NCBI GenBank assembly: GCA_947372005.1
Contig: CANBRV010000092.1
Span: forward strand, 1-8,495
Length of the DNA stretch: 8,495 nucleotides
Direction of reading: 5' to 3'
Origin: Comamonadaceae bacterium
GTDB taxonomy: Bacteria; Pseudomonadota; Gammaproteobacteria; Burkholderiales; Burkholderiaceae_C
How positions within the stretch are numbered: the first letter of the stretch is position 1; every line of letters begins with the position of its first letter. Of this stretch, positions 1 to 6,691 are shown one piece after another. The translations under genes were made by a program, and so were the position numbers. The notes beneath the pieces are model-generated. The model was given only the letters and a program-made list of their open reading frames with translations. It made no database searches and was not told the DNA's origin.

Positions 1-912
1 CGAATCTTGGGTGCACTCTCTAATGAAGAGAAGCAAAAACTATTGGATGGCGTGATGCTGGATGATGGCCCAGCGCAGTTTGGCTCTATTGAAGACGGCG
101 GCGGCGAAGGTGCCAATTGCTGGTACCGCGTAACGATTTCGGAAGGCCGCAATCGCGAAGTGCGTCGCATGATTGAGTCGTTAGGGCATGCGGTTAGCCG
201 TTTGATTCGCATTCGCTATGGATCGATGTTGTTACCCAAGGGACTAAAGCGCGGTTTTTGGATGGAGCTAGATGAGGCGGATGTCCGCGCGTTGCAAAAC
301 GCATCAGGTGGTGCTCCCAAACGTGCTGAAGGTGAAGCGCCTGGCGGTAGATCGCGTGCCGGTAATGGACGCAATGATAAACGCGGAGGCTCTAGAGGTG
401 GCTTGCGCGGTCCAGGGCAAGGTAATGCTGGCGTTGGTGCTGGTGATAGCAGGTCTGGTGCCGGTAGGGGACGTGGCAATTCGGATGGTTACAAAGGCAA
501 CACGCCGCGTAGCGATAACAGAAATGGCACACGAATGACAGGAAACAACGATCGGAATCAGAGTGATTTTGATGGTGACGGAATTAACAATGATCGCTTG
601 CCAACGGGCATTAATCCTGAGCGCACATCGATGGACTTTGCCCGTAAGACATTCGGACGTGGCGGCGGAGGGGGTGGTTTAGATGCCCGCATGAACCGTG
701 GGCGAGGCAATGGTGGTGCTCGTGGCGGTAATGCCGGATCTGGCGGCGGTGCAGGTGCGGGCGGTGGTCAACCAGATCCAATGCGAACCAGTTTTGGCTA
801 TATTGGCGCTGACAGTTTGCAACGCCAGCGTTCTGCGCCTGGCTCAGGCGGCAATGGTAATAGCGGCAACGGCAACGGCGGTAATCGCAGACGCGGTGGA
901 CGCACCCGTTAA
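1..912 (+). CDS. rluB: 23S rRNA pseudouridine synthase RluB, C-terminal part (5' end outside window)
   Basis: The frame is open from base 1 (Arg-Ile-Leu-Gly...) to TAA at 910-912, so the true start lies upstream. The first 95 or so codons are the end of an RsuA/RluB-family pseudouridine synthase. They carry the motif GRNREVRRM near bases 142-171, followed by SLGHAVSRLIRIRYG and LPKGLKRG, which fit the RluB type well. RluB converts one uridine of 23S rRNA (U2605 in E. coli) to pseudouridine during 50S assembly in the cytoplasm. The catalytic Asp motif (GRLD) and S4-like domain would be upstream and cannot be checked. From about base 298 to the stop the protein is a roughly 200-residue low-complexity tail rich in Gly, Arg, Asn, Ser and Ala. 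It holds RGG-like pieces, a six-glycine run (661-678) and an Asp-rich loop (565-594). Basic tails are common on betaproteobacterial RluB, but this one is long. RluB rather than RsuA or RluE/F is inferred from the wording and the tail. Confidence 0.9.
   Translation, partial: RILGALSNEEKQKLLDGVMLDDGPAQFGSIEDGGGEGANCWYRVTISEGRNREVRRMIESLGHAVSRLIRIRYGSMLLPKGLKRGFWMELDEADVRALQNASGGAPKRAEGEAPGGRSRAGNGRNDKRGGSRGGLRGPGQGNAGVGAGDSRSGAGRGRGNSDGYKGNTPRSDNRNGTRMTGNNDRNQSDFDGDGINNDRLPTGINPERTSMDFARKTFGRGGGGGGLDARMNRGRGNGGARGGNAGSGGGAGAGGGQPDPMRTSFGYIGADSLQRQRSAPGSGGNGNSGNGNGGNRRRGGRTR
661..678 (+). repeat. Six consecutive glycine codons in the rluB tail
   Basis: The codons ggc ggc gga ggg ggt ggt encode Gly6 directly after FGR. 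The mixed codon choice makes it a poor substrate for strand slippage, apart from the short run of five G at its centre. Confidence 0.85.
847..885 (+). repeat. Imperfect tandem GGC-AAY (Gly-Asn) repeat in the rluB tail
   Basis: Thirteen codons alternate glycine (ggc/ggt) with asparagine (aat/aac), with one Ser codon, giving GGNGNSGNGNGGN. The units are six bases with third-position variation. They look like a decayed simple repeat that could expand or contract in steps of six bases without shifting the frame. Confidence 0.7.
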
Positions 913-920
913 AATGCTGG

Positions 921-949
921 TTGTTGTTTCTTCTACAACAATTTTTATT
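921..949 (+). terminator. Weak candidate intrinsic terminator between rluB and ndk
   Basis: TTGTTGT (921-927) and ACAACAA (935-941) form a perfect 7-bp stem around a 7-base loop (ttcttct). A T-rich tract (tttttattttt) follows at once. Only two of the seven pairs are G-C, so the hairpin would be weak. Two G-U pairs could extend its base. The position in the 52-base rluB-ndk gap is right for a terminator or attenuator after rluB, but the low stability leaves real doubt. Confidence 0.35.
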
Positions 950-954
950 TTTCT

Positions 955-958
955 AGGA
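955..958 (+). promoter_or_regulatory. Ribosome binding site of ndk (AGGA)
   Basis: AGGA lies six bases before the ATG at 965 (spacer ctttaa). It supports this start, which also gives the canonical Ndk N-terminus MAIERTLSIIKPDAV. Confidence 0.65.
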
Positions 959-964
959 CTTTAA

Positions 965-1390
965 ATGGCTATCGAACGTACTCTCTCTATCATCAAACCT
1001 GACGCTGTTGCTAAAAACGTGATTGGTCAAATTTATGCCCGTTTTGAAGCTGCTGGCCTCAAAGTTGTAGCTGCCAAAATGGCGCATCTCTCCCGCGGCG
1101 AAGCAGAGCAGTTCTATGGCGTTCACAAAGCACGTCCTTTCTTTAACGATCTCGTGAACTTTATGATCTCTGGTCCTGTGATGATTCAGGCACTCGAGGG
1201 CGAAGGCGCGATTCTTAAGAACCGTGACCTCATGGGTGCTACCGATCCTAAGAAAGCTGACAAAGGCACGATTCGCGCTGACTTTGCTGACAGCATTGAT
1301 GCCAATGCCGTGCACGGCTCGGATGCAGCTGAAACGGCTGCGAACGAGATTGCATTTTTCTTTCCTGGCATGAACGTGTTCGCACGTTAA
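965..1390 (+). CDS. ndk: Nucleoside diphosphate kinase
   Basis: The product is 141 residues, the normal length of a bacterial Ndk. The enzyme moves the gamma-phosphate of ATP to NDPs and dNDPs through a phosphohistidine intermediate, and so balances cytoplasmic nucleotide pools. The family signature NAVHGSD is present, with the phospho-accepting histidine at residue 117. Other hallmarks are Lys11 in IIKPDAV, the Kpn-loop region around GATDPKKADKGTIR (residues 91-104), and the C-terminus FFFPGMNVFAR. The start is supported by an AGGA at 955-958. It lies 52 bases after rluB and 34 bases before rlmN, the usual neighbour in proteobacteria. The sequence is highly conserved and nothing looks broken. 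Confidence 0.98.
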   Translation: MAIERTLSIIKPDAVAKNVIGQIYARFEAAGLKVVAAKMAHLSRGEAEQFYGVHKARPFFNDLVNFMISGPVMIQALEGEGAILKNRDLMGATDPKKADKGTIRADFADSIDANAVHGSDAAETAANEIAFFFPGMNVFAR

Positions 1391-1424
1391 TTAGCCTTTA
1401 TCTGACTAACCTGCGTACATAACT

Positions 1425-2552
1425 ATGACTTCGGCCAATCTGCTGGATTTTGATCTCGATGGCTTGGCCGATTTCTGTGAAGGTTTAGGCGAGAAACGCT
1501 TTCGCGCTACGCAGCTTTATCGCTGGGTTCACCAGCGCGGCGTGTCTAACTTCGACGACATGACCGATATTGCGAAATCCTTTCGCGAAAAACTAAAAGC
1601 TAAAGCACATGTAGCGTCGCTCAAAGTCTTGAGTCGACATACATCTGCCGATGGCACCATTAAATGGCTGTTTGACATGGGTGCGGGCGACGCTATTGAA
1701 GCGGTCTATATTCCAGAAGATGATCGCGCTACGCTGTGCATCTCCAGTCAAGCGGGTTGCGCTGTTGGATGCCGTTTTTGCTCTACTGGGCATCAAGGCT
1801 TTAGCCGCAATTTGACAACCGCTGAAATTATTGGGCAGTTGTGGTTCGTTGAGCACACGCTTCGTCAAGAACTCGGTACTGATGGGCGAGAAACGGGTGA
1901 TCGTGTTATCTCTAATGTCGTCATGATGGGTATGGGCGAGCCGCTGCAAAACTATTCAAACTTGATTCCAGCTTTGAAAACCATGCTCTCCGACCATGCC
2001 TATGGCTTGTCGCGCCGCCGCGTGACCGTGTCGACATCGGGCGTGGTGCCCATGATTGATCGGTTGGCAGAAGACTGCCCCGTGTCTTTGGCTGTTTCCA
2101 TCCATGCGGCGAACGACAAGCTGCGCGATAGCTTGGTGCCGATCAATCAAAAATATCCGTTAGCAGAATTAATCGCAGCTTGTCAGCGTTATTTACCCCA
2201 TGCGCCGCGTGACTTTTTAACGATTGAATACTGCATGCTGGCGGGCGTCAACGATCAACCAGAGCATGCAAGAGCGCTCGCGCAAATGTTGAACGTGTTG
2301 CCTTGCAAAATTAATTTAATTCCATTCAATCCATTTCCCGCATCGGGACTAAAACGTTCGGCACCCGAAGTGGTGAAGAAATTTGCTCAAGCGTTGACGG
2401 GAGCGGGCTACATTACCACTATCCGTAAGACACGCGGAGATGATATTGACGCAGCTTGCGGACAATTAGCTGGTGAAGTTCAAGATCGCACAGACGCCGC
2501 AGCGCGTATGCAAGATCGTAGAACCATCATGATGAAAGATGCAAATGAGTGA
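1425..2552 (+). CDS. rlmN: Dual-specificity 23S rRNA/tRNA adenine-C2 methyltransferase RlmN (radical SAM)
   Basis: The 375-residue protein is a radical SAM methyltransferase that methylates C2 of A2503 in 23S rRNA and, in characterised homologues, A37 of some tRNAs. The 4Fe-4S cluster motif CxxxCxxC is present as CAVGCRFC (Cys112, Cys116, Cys119). The two cysteines of the ping-pong methyl-transfer chemistry are also recognisable: Cys345 in DIDAACGQL carries the methyl group, and Cys105 in LCISSQAG resolves the adduct. The 7-residue spacing of Cys105 to the cluster matches E. coli RlmN. GMGEPLQNY (169-177) is the SAM-binding GGEP-like motif. The N-terminal 90 or so residues (LGEKRFRATQLYRW...) form the accessory helix-hairpin-helix-like RNA-binding domain. 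No clear Shine-Dalgarno precedes ATG 1425, but the N-terminus fits relatives. The 3' end overlaps the rodZ start. Confidence 0.97.
   Translation: MTSANLLDFDLDGLADFCEGLGEKRFRATQLYRWVHQRGVSNFDDMTDIAKSFREKLKAKAHVASLKVLSRHTSADGTIKWLFDMGAGDAIEAVYIPEDDRATLCISSQAGCAVGCRFCSTGHQGFSRNLTTAEIIGQLWFVEHTLRQELGTDGRETGDRVISNVVMMGMGEPLQNYSNLIPALKTMLSDHAYGLSRRRVTVSTSGVVPMIDRLAEDCPVSLAVSIHAANDKLRDSLVPINQKYPLAELIAACQRYLPHAPRDFLTIEYCMLAGVNDQPEHARALAQMLNVLPCKINLIPFNPFPASGLKRSAPEVVKKFAQALTGAGYITTIRKTRGDDIDAACGQLAGEVQDRTDAAARMQDRRTIMMKDANE
2534..2538 (+). promoter_or_regulatory. Probable ribosome binding site for rodZ, inside rlmN
   Basis: The purine run GAAAG ends six bases before the ATG at 2545 but directly abuts the upstream in-frame ATG at 2539. 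The spacing therefore favours 2545 as the rodZ start. The match to the anti-SD is only moderate. Re-initiation by ribosomes ending rlmN at 2550-2552 is also plausible. Confidence 0.45.
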
Positions 2553-3501
2553 GAACAATGAAGAATCAGGCGCATTGTCTGATGACTCCCACACATCAGA
2601 GGCAGAGCCTGAGCCAAAGGTCTCTGCTGGCCAACTGCTCCGCACCGCACGCCTTGCCTCAGGCATGCACATTGGTGCTTTATCGCTTGCGCTGAAAGTA
2701 CCCGTTAAAAAACTAGAGGCACTAGAGTCCGATGACTGGGCTCAGCTGCCTGACGCTGTATTTGTAAGAGCTCTTGCAACTAGTGTTTGTCGACAAATTA
2801 AAACTGATAAAACTCCGATTTTGGCAGCGCTGCCGCAAAGCAAAAGCTTCCGTGATATTGATCAAGGATCCAAAATCGCGATTCAACCGTCTTTTCATAG
2901 CCCGTCAGATAGCAAGTGGCACAGGCTACACCTTCGGTTATCAATGCCTATGATTGCTGGCGCTGCAGTTTTTTTATTAGCAGCTTTGTTATTGATTTTT
3001 TTACCTGATTTTGCACGACAGCAAAATAGTAAACAAACAGAGGTAATTGAAAAAATAGACGTTATTTCTGCTGCGCCGCTGCCCGTTGCCCCTGCTGTTG
3101 GTGCGATTAGCTCATCATCTACTCCTGCACCGGTGATACCTACTATGCCAGCAGTGCCTGCTTCAGCCGCGCTCATGGCTGCGCCAGCGCCAGCAATTAA
3201 ACCTATTACATCTGCACCTCTTGCAAACCTAGCTACACCTGTAGTAACGCCTTCAGCGATGCCATCAATTTTGCGTTTAACGGCTAAGGGCGAGGTGTGG
3301 GTTCAAGTTAAAGATAGCAAGGGGTTGGTTTTGGTGCAACGTAATTTGCAATCCAAAGAAGTTGTGAACGTTTCTGGGATTCCTCCACTTTCGGTGGTGC
3401 TCGGGCGCGTAAACGAAATTGAATCAGTTACCGTGCGTGGCAAACCGTTTGATCTCGCGCCTGTATCAAGCGAAAATATCGCGCGATTTGAGGTGAAGTA
3501 A
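2545..3501 (+). CDS. rodZ: Cytoskeletal membrane protein RodZ
   Basis: This is a bitopic inner-membrane protein of 318 residues that links MreB filaments to the elongation machinery and so sets rod shape. Residues about 26-88 form the cytoplasmic Xre-like helix-turn-helix domain (GQLLRTARLASGMHIGALSLALKVPVKKLEALE, then DDWAQLPDAVFVRALA). A basic stretch (KWHRLHLRL) precedes one transmembrane helix at about 134-155, which fits an N-in topology. A Pro/Ala/Ser/Thr-rich periplasmic linker follows to about residue 238. The end is a beta-rich domain of the DUF4115 type (LRLTAKGEVWVQVKDSKG...PLSVVLGR...VTVRGKPFDL). The start at 2545 is preferred over ATG 2539 for RBS spacing. It overlaps the rlmN stop by 8 bases. 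The stop is 2 bases before ispG. Domain order and locus make the call firm, although the sequence is more divergent than that of its neighbours. Confidence 0.92.
   Translation: MSENNEESGALSDDSHTSEAEPEPKVSAGQLLRTARLASGMHIGALSLALKVPVKKLEALESDDWAQLPDAVFVRALATSVCRQIKTDKTPILAALPQSKSFRDIDQGSKIAIQPSFHSPSDSKWHRLHLRLSMPMIAGAAVFLLAALLLIFLPDFARQQNSKQTEVIEKIDVISAAPLPVAPAVGAISSSSTPAPVIPTMPAVPASAALMAAPAPAIKPITSAPLANLATPVVTPSAMPSILRLTAKGEVWVQVKDSKGLVLVQRNLQSKEVVNVSGIPPLSVVLGRVNEIESVTVRGKPFDLAPVSSENIARFEVK
3491..3496 (+). promoter_or_regulatory. Ribosome binding site of ispG (AGGTGA), fixing a GTG start
   Basis: AGGTGA lies inside the last codons of rodZ, seven bases before the GTG at 3504. It is the best Shine-Dalgarno match in the window and explains how a GTG start 2 bases after rodZ can be used. 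Confidence 0.7.
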
Positions 3502-3503
3502 TC

Positions 3504-4715
3504 GTGGCTAGTACCCTGCAAGCTAAGGTGAGCTGGGGCTCACGCATTGTTACTGTGGGCGGTGATGCGCCTGTTCGCATTCAGTCGATGACCAATACTG
3601 ATACTGTGGACGCAGTTGGCACGGCTATTCAAGTTAAAGAGTTGGCATTAGCCGGTTCGGAGATGGTGCGTATTACAGTTAACACGCCAGAAGCCGCGGC
3701 CGCTGTACCCTACATCCGTGAGCAGCTCGACCGTATGGGTATTGATGTGCCGCTCATCGGTGATTTTCACTACAACGGTCATACATTGCTAACCCAATAT
3801 CCTGAGTGCGCCAAAGCGCTCTCTAAATACCGTATCAATCCGGGGAATGTGGGCAAGGGTGAAAAGCGCGATAGACAATTTGGACAAATGATTGACGCGG
3901 CTATACGCTGGGATAAGCCCGTGCGCATTGGTGTGAATTGGGGCTCGCTCGACCAAGAGTTGCTTGCCGCCATGATGGATGAGAACGCAGGACGAGCGGA
4001 TCCTTGGGATGCAAAAAAAGTGATGACCGAAGCACTGATTGCCTCAGCGCTTGGCTCTGCTACCGAGGCCGTGCGTCTTGGCATGAATCCAGCTCAAATC
4101 TTGCTCTCATGCAAAGTCTCAGGCGTACAAGATTTAGTTCGGGTGTACCAAGAGCTTGCTAAGCGCTGTGATTATCCACTGCATCTTGGTTTGACCGAAG
4201 CAGGTATGGGTACTAAAGGTACTGTGGCATCAAGCGCGGCATTAGCGGTGTTGCTTCAGCAGGGTATTGGTGACACGATCCGTGTGTCTTTGACGCCTGC
4301 ACCAGGCGAAGCGCGGACACAAGAAGTCATCGTTGCGTCGGAGATCTTGCAAAGCCTTGGGTTTAGACATTTTTCACCTAGTGTGACTGCCTGCCCAGGC
4401 TGTGGCCGTACAACTAGCACAACATTTCAAGAGCTCACACAGAAAATTGATAATTTTCTTAGAGCGCAAATGCCTGTCTGGCGTGAGAAGTATGCAGGGG
4501 TTGAGAGCATGAAGGTTGCCGTGATGGGCTGTATCGTGAATGGACCTGGAGAGAGTAAGCATGCCGATATCGGTATCAGCTTGCCTGGGACAGGCGAAGC
4601 GCCAGCAGCGCCTGTCTTTATTGATGGTGAGAAGGCGATGACGCTGCGCGGCGAACATATTGCCGAGGAATTTCAAGTGGTAGTGGAGAACTACATTGCC
4701 AAACGATATGGATAA
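3504..4715 (+). CDS. ispG: 4-hydroxy-3-methylbut-2-en-1-yl diphosphate synthase IspG (GcpE)
   Basis: The 403-residue cytoplasmic Fe-S enzyme performs the penultimate step of the MEP isoprenoid pathway, turning 2-C-methyl-D-erythritol 2,4-cyclodiphosphate into HMBPP. An electron donor such as flavodoxin or ferredoxin is needed. The N-terminal TIM-barrel region shows QSMTNTDT (27-34), LIGDFHYNGH (84-93), KYRINPGNVG (108-117) and VNWGSLDQ (144-151). The C-terminal cluster domain supplies Cys297 and Cys300 (ACPGCGRT) and Cys343 (CIVNGPGE). Glu350 in GPGES matches the fourth ligand of E. coli IspG. The GTG start is supported by AGGTGA at 3491-3496. From memory, relatives often carry 15-20 extra N-terminal residues, and this start gives a slightly short but complete enzyme. 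It is coupled to rodZ by a 2-base gap and to hisS by an 8-base overlap. Confidence 0.98.
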   Translation: MASTLQAKVSWGSRIVTVGGDAPVRIQSMTNTDTVDAVGTAIQVKELALAGSEMVRITVNTPEAAAAVPYIREQLDRMGIDVPLIGDFHYNGHTLLTQYPECAKALSKYRINPGNVGKGEKRDRQFGQMIDAAIRWDKPVRIGVNWGSLDQELLAAMMDENAGRADPWDAKKVMTEALIASALGSATEAVRLGMNPAQILLSCKVSGVQDLVRVYQELAKRCDYPLHLGLTEAGMGTKGTVASSAALAVLLQQGIGDTIRVSLTPAPGEARTQEVIVASEILQSLGFRHFSPSVTACPGCGRTTSTTFQELTQKIDNFLRAQMPVWREKYAGVESMKVAVMGCIVNGPGESKHADIGISLPGTGEAPAAPVFIDGEKAMTLRGEHIAEEFQVVVENYIAKRYG

Positions 4716-6018
4716 ATTAAAAATTAACGCCATCAAGGGCATGAACGATATTCTTCCTGATACAAGTTATCAGTGGGAATGGTTGGAGGACAAAGTTCGC
4801 ACAGTCATGGCGAGTTTTGCCTATCGCAACATTCGCACACCGATTGTGGAGTCTACCCATCTGTTTGTGCGTGGATTGGGCGATGTGACCGACATCGTTG
4901 AAAAGGAAATGTATTCGTTCGAGGACAAGATGAATGGCGATGCGCTCACGCTTCGTCCCGAAAACACAGCGGGTGTGGTGCGCGCTGCAATTGAGCACAA
5001 TTTGCTCTACGATGCTCCGCGCCGTTTGTATTACATGGGACCTATGTTTCGGCATGAGCGCCCACAACGTGGACGCTATCGCCAGTTTCACCAAGTCGGC
5101 GCAGAGGCGCTCGGTTTTGGCGGTGCAGAGATTGATGCCGAAATGATTTTGCTGGCTGACAGTTTGTGGCGCGACTTAGGTCTCAAGCAAGGTGCAGACT
5201 ATCGACTTGAAATAGGCAGCCTTGGCCAGCCAGATGAGCGTAAGGTTCATCGCGCCGCATTGATTGCGTATTTTGAAGAGCGCATGGATCAGTTAGATGC
5301 TGAGGCCAAGGCTCGTTTGCATAGCAATCCGCTCCGTATTTTGGATACCAAAAATCCTGCGATGCAAGCTTTAGTAGAGGCTGCACCCAAACTCATGGAT
5401 TATTTAGGTGCGGCATCTCTAGCGCACTTTAAAACGGTAACAAACATTTTGGAAGCGCATGGTATTGATTACACGATCAATCCACGTTTGGTGCGCGGTA
5501 TGGATTACTACAACCTTACCGTGTTTGAGTTTGTTACCCCGCATTTGGGCTCGCAAGGCACGATTTGCGGCGGTGGGCGTTATGACGACTTAATGACGCA
5601 AATGGGCGGGAAGGCGGCGCCTGCTGTAGGCTGGGGATTAGGTATTGAACGCGTGCTAGAACTACTCAAGGAGTTGAAACTACAAGCGCCAGAGCCAGTA
5701 CCAGACGCGTATGCCGTGATTCCAGATGTGGAGAATATTCCGCGTGTGATGCAGATTTTGCAAGCTTTGCGTACGGTAGGCATTGCAGTTCAAATGCATG
5801 CCAGCACCCCAAGTGCAGATGGGCATGTCGCGATGGCTAGTTTTAAATCTCAATTTAAGCGAGCGGATGGCAGCGGTGCAAAGTACGCGCTCGTATTTGG
5901 CGCCGATGAACTCGCCGACAATAGAGTTACTGTGAAACCGCTGCGAGAAATGGGCGGCGAGCAACAATCTTTTTCCTTGAGTGAGCTTGGCGCACTCGTT
6001 TCAATCCTTCATTCTTAA
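4708..6018 (+). CDS. hisS: Histidine--tRNA ligase
   Basis: This class II aminoacyl-tRNA synthetase of 436 residues charges tRNA-His in the cytoplasm. Numbering is from ATG 4708. Class II motif 1 lies around RTPIVEST (43-50). Motif 2 is MFRHERPQRGRYRQFHQ (113-129). The histidine-specific HisA signature is LVRGMDYY (261-268), with the glycine loop GTICGGGRYDD just after. Motif 3 is GWGLGIERVLELL (308-320). The C-terminal part from about 335 is the alpha/beta anticodon-binding domain, including MASFKSQFKRADGSGA. ATG 4708 gives the N-terminus MDKLKINAIKGMNDILP, like Comamonadaceae HisS. It overlaps the ispG stop by 8 bases. An in-frame TTG at 4696 with GGAGAA five bases upstream is an alternative that adds four residues. 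The yfgM-like gene begins 16 bases downstream. Confidence 0.97.
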   Translation: MDKLKINAIKGMNDILPDTSYQWEWLEDKVRTVMASFAYRNIRTPIVESTHLFVRGLGDVTDIVEKEMYSFEDKMNGDALTLRPENTAGVVRAAIEHNLLYDAPRRLYYMGPMFRHERPQRGRYRQFHQVGAEALGFGGAEIDAEMILLADSLWRDLGLKQGADYRLEIGSLGQPDERKVHRAALIAYFEERMDQLDAEAKARLHSNPLRILDTKNPAMQALVEAAPKLMDYLGAASLAHFKTVTNILEAHGIDYTINPRLVRGMDYYNLTVFEFVTPHLGSQGTICGGGRYDDLMTQMGGKAAPAVGWGLGIERVLELLKELKLQAPEPVPDAYAVIPDVENIPRVMQILQALRTVGIAVQMHASTPSADGHVAMASFKSQFKRADGSGAKYALVFGADELADNRVTVKPLREMGGEQQSFSLSELGALVSILHS

Positions 6019-6034
6019 ACACTTCAGAGACAAC

Positions 6035-6691
6035 ATGGCCACACAACATTTAGATCTTGATGAACAAGAACAATTAGCCACACTTAAGCATTTTTGGGAT
6101 AAATATGGGCGAATCGTGACAGCTGTTTTAACGGTCTTTGCATTGAGCTATGCAGGCTGGACGGGCTGGAACGTGTGGCAAACTGGCCTCGAGCAAAAAT
6201 CCGCTGTTCGTTTTGATGAAATGTCGCGTGCGGTTGCAGCAGGTGATATTGCTAAGACTGATCGTGTATTTGCTGACATGAAAGAGCAGTTTGGTGCGAC
6301 TAGCTATACCGCGCAAGCCGCGCTCTTAGATGCACGTATGAATTACGAAAAAGGCAATGTGGATGCCACCAAGGCGGCTTTGCAGTGGCTTGTCGACAGC
6401 AGCGCAGAATCTGCCTACAGAGATGTGGCGCGTTTGCGTCTTGGTGGAGTTTTAATTGAAGCCAAGCAATATGAGCAAGCCATTAAACTTTTAAGCAGCG
6501 ACATTAGCAAGCCTTTTGCAGCTTTGGCTGCCGATCGCGTAGGCGATGCTTATAGCTTGCAAAATAAAACAGAAGAAGCGAAAGCGCAATACTTGAAGGC
6601 TTATGCGGGCTTGCTAGCCAGCGACGAGTATCGAAAAATGATTGACGTCAAATTGGCGCGTATGGGCGTAACGGTTAAGGATGCTCCATGA
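6035..6691 (+). CDS. yfgM: YfgM-family TPR-like membrane protein (ancillary Sec translocon subunit)
   Basis: The 218-residue protein has a short acidic cytoplasmic N-terminus (HLDLDEQEQLATLKHFWDKYG). One transmembrane helix follows at about 26-49. The remaining 165 or so residues form an Ala-rich alpha-helical periplasmic domain with TPR-like spacing, for example residues 92-125, 130-155 and 163-195. This is the YfgM / tetratricopeptide-like family (DUF2133). In E. coli YfgM associates with SecYEG and the chaperone PpiD and influences periplasmic protein folding. The start ATG 6035 has the purine stretch AGAGA a few bases upstream and gives the family's usual EQEQL...FW..YG beginning. Longer in-frame readings into hisS are unlikely. 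Its stop overlaps the bamB start as ATGA. The family call rests on topology, N-terminal wording and locus, and the exact biochemical role in this organism is inferred. Confidence 0.9.
   Translation: MATQHLDLDEQEQLATLKHFWDKYGRIVTAVLTVFALSYAGWTGWNVWQTGLEQKSAVRFDEMSRAVAAGDIAKTDRVFADMKEQFGATSYTAQAALLDARMNYEKGNVDATKAALQWLVDSSAESAYRDVARLRLGGVLIEAKQYEQAIKLLSSDISKPFAALAADRVGDAYSLQNKTEEAKAQYLKAYAGLLASDEYRKMIDVKLARMGVTVKDAP

Larger units (their letters stand above)
298..909 (+). other. Low-complexity Gly/Arg/Asn-rich C-terminal tail of RluB
   Basis: These approximately 204 codons follow the folded catalytic domain and are predicted to be disordered. The composition is dominated by Gly, Arg, Asn, Ser, Ala and Asp, with many RG and RGG dipeptide or tripeptide units. 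Two less repetitive islands interrupt it. One is around bases 562-660 (SDFDGDGINND, then NPERTSMDFARKTFGRG). The other is around 769-837 (QPDPMRTSFGYIGADSLQRQR). Such tails in RNA enzymes usually bind RNA weakly and non-specifically. That role is an inference here. The reading frame is kept throughout, so this is a genuine extension and not a frameshift artefact. Confidence 0.8.

Noticed and set aside
216..479. Pro-rich 87-codon open frame on the - strand opposite the rluB tail
   Set aside because: Proline richness is simply the complement of glycine codons (GGN read as NCC). It is a compositional shadow with no start-site support.
921..948. Possible sigma-70 promoter for ndk (TTGTTG ... TTTTAT, 16-base spacer)
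   Set aside because: It has three of six matches at -35 and four of six at -10, with T-rich bias and overlap with the hairpin. This is too weak to call in A/T-rich sequence.
953..1315. 120-codon open frame on the - strand opposite ndk
   Set aside because: It is fully antisense to a highly conserved enzyme, with no RBS or recognisable motif.
1386..1412. Possible hairpin terminator between ndk and rlmN (GTTA/TTAG ... CTAAC)
   Set aside because: Only 4-bp pairing is possible and no T tract follows, so it would not be a functional terminator.
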